Below are positions 32,317-36,760 of a DNA stretch of 36,760 nt, piece by piece (position 1 is the stretch's first letter; the number at the start of each line of letters is the position of its first letter). Source of the stretch: Puniceibacterium antarcticum (GTDB taxonomy: Bacteria; Pseudomonadota; Alphaproteobacteria; Rhodobacterales; Rhodobacteraceae); contig NZ_AWWI01000059.1 in assembly GCF_002760615.1 (NCBI RefSeq), positions 1 through 36,760 of the forward strand. Direction: 5' to 3'. The notes beneath the pieces were generated by a model. That model ran no database searches, was not told where the DNA came from, and saw only the letters and a list, made by a program, of their open reading frames with translations. The position numbers and the translations under genes are program-made.

Positions 32317-32507
32317 AGCGCCGCCGTCACGGTGAGGCGTTTGACGATGGCTTGCATCAGGGCGATGCGCTTGTCGGCCTCCGCCTGGCGCATTTTTCCG
32401 GCCCTGACGCGGGACCAGTAGAACTGCCTGCGCAGGTCCAGTTCGCGCTGGGCCTCCGTGATCAGGTCTGTGACCGAAAATGATCCGTTGGGGGTGATTT
32501 GTGCCAT
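32313..32507 (-). CDS. Small early phage protein of unknown function
   Basis: A 64-aa, largely helical, basic protein (MAQITPNGSFSVTDLITEAQ, then YWSRVRAGKMRQAEADKRIA). I use the ATG at 32507; the frame is open further upstream, but that part overlaps the excisionase-like gene as low-complexity sequence. It sits between the excisionase-like and initiator genes with an ATGA overlap to the latter. The MRQAEADKRIALMQAIVKRL helix is a pattern seen in small proteins of many Rhodobacterales phage early regions. No function known. Confidence 0.65.
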   Translation of the reverse strand: MAQITPNGSFSVTDLITEAQRELDLRRQFYWSRVRAGKMRQAEADKRIALMQAIVKRLTVTAAL

Positions 32508-32517
32508 GATCGCTGCC

Positions 32518-32775
32518 TCAGCGCCGACCGGCAACAGCCCGGTTTGCACCGGTCTTGCGGGCCTCCTGATCGCGCAGCCAGTCGCGCACGGCCTCCATCC
32601 GGTAAAGCACCTTGCGACCCACCCGAACGCAGGGCGGCCCCATGCGGCGGGTCTCCCAACGCTGCAAGGTGTCCACCGAAAGCGCCAATTCCCGAGCAAG
32701 CTCTGCCCGGTTGAGCCAGCCGACCAGAAGGCCGGTGTCGTCCGCGGCAGTGCCGTCCAAGCCAATGTTTTGCAT
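32518..32775 (-). CDS. Excisionase/AlpA-like MerR-type HTH protein
   Basis: An 85-aa protein with a compact winged HTH: LNRAELARELALSVDTLQRWETR (about 19-41) followed by the wing PPCVRVGRKVLYRMEAVRDWL (about 44-64), the pattern of HTH_17/excisionase-type regulators. It would bind DNA near attP or act as an early regulator. The start at 32775 has GGAGG 6 nt upstream; a longer frame up to 32835 lacks one. It is the first gene of the minus-strand early operon, whose upstream region holds the ACCGGCA repeats. Confidence 0.75.
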   Translation of the reverse strand: MQNIGLDGTAADDTGLLVGWLNRAELARELALSVDTLQRWETRRMGPPCVRVGRKVLYRMEAVRDWLRDQEARKTGANRAVAGRR

Positions 32776-33084
32776 GTCTTTCCTCCGCTTATGGCACCCG
32801 TGGATCGGGTCGCCAGGATCACTGAGGGAAGACAATCACGCGCGTGGGACCGGCAAAGAGGCAGAAACCGGCAGAAACAAACCGGCAATTCTGCCGGTCG
32901 ATTTATCCACCGTTATCGGAAGCGCGGCCTCGGATTTCGATATGAACAAACAACGAACTCTGACAACTTGAGCGGGAGCAGTTAACAAACAGATTCGCAA
33001 AATGTTCGCCCCGCCGGAAAGGTCGGGGGCCGTCGTCGTGGTGCGCGATGTCGGCGGCATATCTGCGACAGAATGGGGTGGTTC
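32776..33084. other. Divergent control region between early operon and regulator gene
   Basis: A 309-bp non-coding stretch separating the minus-strand excisionase-like gene from the plus-strand regulator gene. Its left half (32849-32898) has the repeated ACCGGCA operators. The right half (32950-33084) has runs of adenines and TTAACA-like boxes, but I could not assign a promoter with correct spacing. It is the expected place for a lysis-lysogeny switch. Confidence 0.55.
32849..32898. promoter_or_regulatory. Operator cluster with perfect dyad ACCGGCA-ATTC-TGCCGGT
   Basis: ACCGGCA occurs at 32849-32855, 32867-32873 and 32881-32887, and its inverse TGCCGGT at 32892-32898. The last two form an exact 18-bp dyad with a 4-nt spacer. 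The sites lie upstream of the excisionase-like gene. A 16-bp sequence overlapping them (32875-32890) recurs inverted at 33696-33711, before the integrase. Confidence 0.65.
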
Positions 33085-33678
33085 ATGGCGTTTCCGGCAA
33101 AGGTTTTCTATTCGGTTTTGGAAGTTTCGGTGCGTTGGGGATGCTCCCAGACGGAGGTCGTGAACTATGCGATCTCAGACGAGATCGATCTGGTCGCAGG
33201 CTTTGCGAGGGTGAGACTGGACGGCGAATGCGCCGCGGGCCTTTTGAGCGTGTCTGGCAGCGAGGTGCGGCCGTTGTTCCGCCCTTTCGGCAAGGGCGCC
33301 AAGAAAATCTACGTGACGCAGGCGCGACGCACGGGCGAGGAGCATTGGCGCGAGATCACCGAGCCGGTTGGCGGCGTGCGCCTGGCCGCAGCGGACGTCA
33401 TGATCACCGCCCGTGAAATCGATCGGTTCGAGGAGGCCCACTGCATCGGCCGCACCCGCAACGTCGGCCCCGGAGCGCCAACGAAATACGACTGGGACGG
33501 GTTCTATGTCGCACTGATGAAACGGGTCTACACCGGAGGCTTCCCAGTGCGGCAACGCGATCTGGTCATCGAAATGCAGGAATGGTTCATCGCCAATTCC
33601 GCCGAAGGCGAAGCGCCGGACGAAAGCACGATCCGCCGCCGGATTCAGTCGGTCTGGAAGGAGTTGAACCCCGCCTGA
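33085..33678 (+). CDS. Putative DNA-binding regulator (family known from Rhodobacterales, function unknown)
   Basis: A 197-aa protein. The N-terminus (FPAKVFYSVLEVSVRWGCSQTEVVNYA, about 2-28) resembles a small HTH that recognises DNA. The middle (about 29-120) is beta-rich. The C-terminal region (about 132-195, YDWDGFYVALMKRVYTGGFP, then DESTIRRRIQSVWKEL) is a helical module found at the end of several uncharacterised phage and plasmid proteins. I use the ATG at 33085 because of the GGGGTGG just upstream. It is flanked on both sides by ACCGGCA/TGCCGGT operators and is the only candidate for the lysogeny repressor, since no CI- or C-type repressor is visible. Confidence 0.6.
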   Translation: MAFPAKVFYSVLEVSVRWGCSQTEVVNYAISDEIDLVAGFARVRLDGECAAGLLSVSGSEVRPLFRPFGKGAKKIYVTQARRTGEEHWREITEPVGGVRLAAADVMITAREIDRFEEAHCIGRTRNVGPGAPTKYDWDGFYVALMKRVYTGGFPVRQRDLVIEMQEWFIANSAEGEAPDESTIRRRIQSVWKELNPA

Positions 33679-33692
33679 CGCCGCCCGTCCGG

Positions 33693-33721
33693 TATAATTG
33701 CCGGTTTGTTTATGCCGGTTT
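33693..33721 (+). promoter_or_regulatory. Operator pair overlapping a TATAAT box before the integrase
   Basis: TGCCGGTTT occurs at 33699-33707 and 33713-33721, spaced 14 nt, the same spacing as the two AAACCGGCA copies at 32865 and 32879 in inverted orientation. A TATAAT sequence (33693-33698) touches the first copy; I found no -35 box at 16-19 nt. A protein bound here could control or guide the integrase. Confidence 0.5.
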
Positions 33722-33805
33722 GCGCCTCTTCGCCGGGCCCTCGCGAAGAGCAGGTTGCTCTTTGCCGCACCTCATCCCTGAGTCGGCACGAAAAGGGGAG
33801 CCTGC

Positions 33806-35074
33806 ATGGGAACGCATCTGACGGAACGAGTTGTGAAAGCCGCCGAAATTGGCCGCCGGAAATATGTGGTATTCGACGAGGATTGCCCGGGCTTTGGCTT
33901 GTGCGTCTTTGAATCCGGCCGCAAAGGGTTTGTGTTGATCTACCGCGCGGCTGGGCGGCAGCGCCGTTTCACAATTGGCACGTGGCCAAGCTGGTCTGTC
34001 ACCGCGGCCCGCGACGAAGCCAAGCGCCTGAAACGCGATATCGATCGGGGCGAAGATCCGATGGATGTGCGGACATCTGCGCGGCACGCCCCGACCGTGG
34101 AAGAATTAGTCGAGCGGTACATCGACGAACATCTGCCTAAGCTTGCTGCATCCAGCAGTAAGGATCAGGCCAGCATGCTCAAGACATTGGTCTTGCCCGA
34201 CTGGCGGACGCGTAAGGTGACCGACATCGCGCCGAACGATGTTGATAGGCTACTGACGAAGATCGCAGCGGGGCGGCCACGGGTCTGGAAGAAATCCGTT
34301 AAGCCCACCAAGGCGCCACGGGCATTCAAATCAAAGTGGACTAAACCCAATCCCCCGCCAAAGGTTTTCAAGCCGACGCCGGTGCGAGCCAACCGTGTAG
34401 GCGAGGTCCTGCGTAAGATGTTCAGCTTGGCTGTCACGTGGAAAATGCGCACCGACAATCCGGCGACCAGCTTTCGCAAGCGCCCGGAAACCGCCCGTGA
34501 GCGGTTTCTGTCCTTCGACGAGATCCAGCGGCTCGCCGACGCCCTATGTGCCGATCCAGATCAGCGCGCCGCCGGGATCATCCGCCTGTGCATGCTGACC
34601 GGCGCCCGCTGCGGCGAGGCCCGCACCGCCACCTTCGACCAGTTCAATCTTGATCTGGCTATCTGGACCAAACAGGCCGCCTACACCAAACAGCGCCGCG
34701 TCCACCGCGTGCCGATCTCGCACGAGGCCGTTGCCCTGATCCGGCTGCGTAGCGATGCCGTGCCCAAAGGCTGCCGCTTCCTTTTCCCCGGCGATGTGCC
34801 GGGCCAGCCGGTTGTCGACCTCAAGCGGTTTTGGGAGCGGATGCGCGCGAAGGCCGATATCCCCGATGTGCGCATCCATGATTTGCGCCACACCTTCGCC
34901 TCGCTGCTGGTTTCCGGCGGCGCATCGCTTGAAATGATCGGTCGGCTGCTCGGCCACACCCAGATCGGCACAACCCAACGTTACGCCCACCTGATCGACT
35001 CGCCCCTGCGGGCAGGGGTGAACGCCGTGGGGGAGATGCTTAAGCCCCGGTTGAAGGTAGTAGGGGGTAATTGA
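33806..35074 (+). CDS. int: Tyrosine recombinase integrase (DUF4102 arm-binding type)
   Basis: A 422-aa site-specific recombinase. The N-terminal arm-binding domain (about 1-95) is of DUF4102 type (FGLCVFESGRKGFVLIYRAA, then RFTIGTWPSWSVTAARDEAK). The catalytic domain (about 230-400) has the Arg in TGARCGEART, H358-D-L-R361, H384 in LLGHT, and the Tyr nucleophile Y393 in TTQRYAHL. A lysine/proline-rich insert (about 165-195) interrupts the core-binding domain; such linkers occur in some alphaproteobacterial integrases but are not general. The start at 33806 has AAGGGGAG upstream. It reads out of the prophage to the right, so attP is expected near either end of this gene, but no att core was identified. 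Confidence 0.9.
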   Translation: MGTHLTERVVKAAEIGRRKYVVFDEDCPGFGLCVFESGRKGFVLIYRAAGRQRRFTIGTWPSWSVTAARDEAKRLKRDIDRGEDPMDVRTSARHAPTVEELVERYIDEHLPKLAASSSKDQASMLKTLVLPDWRTRKVTDIAPNDVDRLLTKIAAGRPRVWKKSVKPTKAPRAFKSKWTKPNPPPKVFKPTPVRANRVGEVLRKMFSLAVTWKMRTDNPATSFRKRPETARERFLSFDEIQRLADALCADPDQRAAGIIRLCMLTGARCGEARTATFDQFNLDLAIWTKQAAYTKQRRVHRVPISHEAVALIRLRSDAVPKGCRFLFPGDVPGQPVVDLKRFWERMRAKADIPDVRIHDLRHTFASLLVSGGASLEMIGRLLGHTQIGTTQRYAHLIDSPLRAGVNAVGEMLKPRLKVVGGN

Positions 35075-35144
35075 GTCCGTGCTAACCTGATCCTGTGCTT
35101 GGTGTCGTGAAGGGCGGAGGGCCTTTCAGTGCGGTGAGGATCGG

Positions 35145-35240
35145 CGCGCCGCCACACAATTACCGTCGCCCTGCCTCTTTCTCAACAGCGGAGCGACGGC
35201 CGCCGCCTACGACTGCGCCGGGGTCTATCTAGAAACCGAT
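35145..35240 (+). pseudogene. Relic of the C-terminus of a second DUF2793 tail-fibre gene
   Basis: Read on the plus strand, this stretch encodes TQLPSPCLFLNSGATAAAYD and then CAGVYLETD, which aligns with the last residues of the DUF2793 protein encoded at 3480-3575 (TQFLSPRLYLNTGATAAA, then YDCSGLYVETDY). Nucleotide identity is high by eye, with one 3-bp gap, but the ancestral stop is lost. No start or upstream DUF2793 sequence is present, so it is a gene fragment left from another prophage or from a rearrangement, lying in opposite orientation to the intact gene. Confidence 0.72.
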
Positions 35241-35331
35241 TGCTACCGGATAGTGCTGCCGCTGCACCCAGCAACAATTTGGCGCGCGCGCGGCAAGATT
35301 TCACTGGTAGGAAGTCTGGCCAACGGCAAAT

Positions 35332-36760
35332 ATGCTAATGATGCTATCGACAAATCTGGGGGCATACAGAACGGAATCGGGGAAAGTGGGTACTGTCGCT
35401 TATATCGAGGACGACGAGGGAAATGTTCGCGGCCACGGGTTTTATGCCCAGGGCGGCGTTCTCGTGACCTGCGCCCATGTGGTAGGTAACGCAAGCTCGG
35501 AAACTCTGCCAGCCTCGGAGTTCCTAGTAGTTTTCGCCAATGGTGTCTTGGCTCGGGGAACTGTTCGCACAGGCGGGTGGTTTCCGGTTCCTCCGCATGA
35601 GCATCGAGCCCACGTGAACAAGTTGGTTGATGTCGCATTCCTCGATCTAGAGTTTCGCCCCGACGAAGCGATGTCGGAGGGGCCGCTGAAGTTGCGGCGC
35701 ATACCGATCAAGGATCCGGATCTCGCAATGACGACTTACGTGCGGGGAAACGGAGCTAAGTCATATGGCGCTGACTCTCGTGAAGGACAGCCAACATTTG
35801 GTGGTTGGGAAGCCAATAGTCTTTGCCTTGAATCGCCAATGCAAAAGGGCAAGGCTTCATTCATCCTCAAGGAAGCGGATAACCTCGCGCCGGAGACACG
35901 TCTTGGTTGGTCGGGCGCGCCGATCATGATGCGGCAGTCCGATGGTGAAGACTTGATCGTCGGTATGTGGCGTGGCGGAGGGGTGGCAAAACCCTATCAA
36001 GGGCTTGCGATCTGCGCCGAGCGGATCAATGAAGAACTGAACCGAGTGATCGGGGCCGGGCCGATGCCCAGGCTTGTGGGGCAGTGGTCGCCCTATCCAT
36101 TCGATGATGAAGTCCGCGGTCGGTCGCCCAGCCCAGTGGAGCACATCGCGCCAGTCACAGGGCAGGTGCAGTTGATCGGGCCTGGGGACGACAGAACGGC
36201 GACGCATGTCAGAACCACAACGGGGTTTGCTCCGGTCTGCGGCCTAAGCACTGCCGCCGGGTCAGTGATATTCGGCATCGCCAGTGCTCGAATGACCATT
36301 CAGGTGTTCGGGATGAAGATCAGCAGCCATGCTGGCGATGTAGACATGCCGGGGAGCAGGGCAATCGCCGAACACGAAACCAATTCAGGCACCGAGTCGA
36401 CCTGGTACATCAAACCCCGAAAGAAGGGCGACGCACTGCGGGGAAATGCCCTTGCTCCGTCACCCGGCGCAGGCTCGGCTTGGACGGAGTTCGCCGAACT
36501 TGAGCCGCAAGCGGAGCGAGGAAACAGTTTCCCCGAGGTGGTGGCGACGTTGCAGCCGGATTTCCAGGTGATCGCCTTGCGCGATAAAAACGGCCGCGAG
36601 GTCGAAGACGACGACCTCAACCGATTCAAGCTTCAGCTGAGCCAGAAGCTGATGGAAAGGCACAAGGTTCAGGATGGTTGTTTTCCGATGATAGAGAGCA
36701 GTGTAGAGCGTCAACCACCTTGTCCGCGGGCGACAACCAATTTGGCCGGTTTTGAGGCCG
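35332..36760 (+). CDS. Trypsin-like serine protease domain protein, 3' end outside the window
   Basis: An open plus-strand frame runs from ATG at 35332 (alternatives 35338 and 35341) to the window edge, at least 476 codons with no stop. Residues about 18-240 form a trypsin-like fold: H49 in VTCAHVVG, D100 in LVDVAFLDLEF and S194 in GWSGAPIM give a complete catalytic triad. The region after 240 has Gly/Ser-rich linkers and beta segments with no recognised domain. No strong ribosome-binding site precedes the ATGs, so the exact start is uncertain. Proteases of this kind occur singly and as effector domains of bacterial defence proteins (for example near STAND NTPases), but the missing C-terminus prevents a choice. 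Confidence 0.75.
   Translation, partial: MLMMLSTNLGAYRTESGKVGTVAYIEDDEGNVRGHGFYAQGGVLVTCAHVVGNASSETLPASEFLVVFANGVLARGTVRTGGWFPVPPHEHRAHVNKLVDVAFLDLEFRPDEAMSEGPLKLRRIPIKDPDLAMTTYVRGNGAKSYGADSREGQPTFGGWEANSLCLESPMQKGKASFILKEADNLAPETRLGWSGAPIMMRQSDGEDLIVGMWRGGGVAKPYQGLAICAERINEELNRVIGAGPMPRLVGQWSPYPFDDEVRGRSPSPVEHIAPVTGQVQLIGPGDDRTATHVRTTTGFAPVCGLSTAAGSVIFGIASARMTIQVFGMKISSHAGDVDMPGSRAIAEHETNSGTESTWYIKPRKKGDALRGNALAPSPGAGSAWTEFAELEPQAERGNSFPEVVATLQPDFQVIALRDKNGREVEDDDLNRFKLQLSQKLMERHKVQDGCFPMIESSVERQPPCPRATTNLAGFEA

Noticed and set aside
33664-33698. TTGAAC...TATAAT promoter for the integrase
   Set aside because: Spacing is 23 nt, and the -35-like box lies inside the upstream coding region; only the TATAAT-operator overlap is reported.
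1-36760. attL/attR direct repeats delimiting the prophage
   Set aside because: I compared the left edge (1-166) with the region after the integrase (35075-35331) by eye and found no shared sequence long enough to call a core.
1-36760. The window as a domesticated gene transfer agent
   Set aside because: Integrase, excisionase-like gene, replication initiator, small terminase, and lysis genes in one unit indicate a phage; only the baseplate block is GTA-like.

Overview
The window is an almost complete, HK97-like, long-tailed (siphovirus-type) prophage from a GC-rich alphaproteobacterium, most likely a Rhodobacterales/Paracoccaceae member. That placement rests on the baseplate genes, which match the Rhodobacter capsulatus gene transfer agent set gp12-gp15 in content and order, on the families DUF2793, DUF6441 and DUF6362, and on the codon use of the phage core. 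No host housekeeping gene is visible, so the genus is left open.

Layout, following the phage transcription directions. (1) Late operon, minus strand, read from 25.2 kb down to 2.2 kb: small and large terminase, gpW-like joining protein, portal, a prohead protease fused to the major capsid protein, DUF2190 decoration protein, head-tail connector, DUF6441 protein, tail terminator, tail tube, a tail assembly chaperone pair joined by a -1 ribosomal frameshift, tape measure, four GTA-type baseplate proteins, a DUF2793 tail fibre, a small membrane protein, an endolysin and a holin. Many junctions are 4-nt ATGA-type overlaps. (2) Early operon, minus strand, 32.8 to 28.2 kb: excisionase-like HTH protein, a 64-aa protein, a replication initiator whose own gene carries an origin-like repeat cluster, a DUF6362 protein, a ParB-like nuclease-fold protein, a DNA methyltransferase and a short PLP-dependent enzyme. 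(3) Lysogeny/integration module, plus strand, 33.1 to 35.1 kb: a putative regulator and a tyrosine integrase, flanked by repeated ACCGGCA/TGCCGGT operators.

Four blocks look like cargo because they are AT-richer by eye or oppose the surrounding operon: a DUF262 + HEPN pair at the lysis end (0.17-2.1 kb), a RES-domain protein with an N-terminal zinc/HEPN region inside the tail operon (16.0-17.4 kb), a tight three-gene cassette (26.1-28.1 kb: M15 peptidase, secreted triple C-x6-C protein, membrane protein), and two small plus-strand genes at 25.3-26.1 kb. The DUF262/HEPN pair and the RES protein belong to families associated with anti-phage defence or toxin activity. The three-gene cassette is the least explained part of the window and the best candidate for something undescribed.

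Right of the integrase lies a short relic of a second DUF2793 tail-fibre gene, and then the 5' part (at least 476 codons, still open at the window edge) of a trypsin-like serine protease gene. The relic suggests that the integration locus has hosted other prophages. I could not find attL/attR repeats, tRNA genes, insertion sequences or CRISPR arrays.
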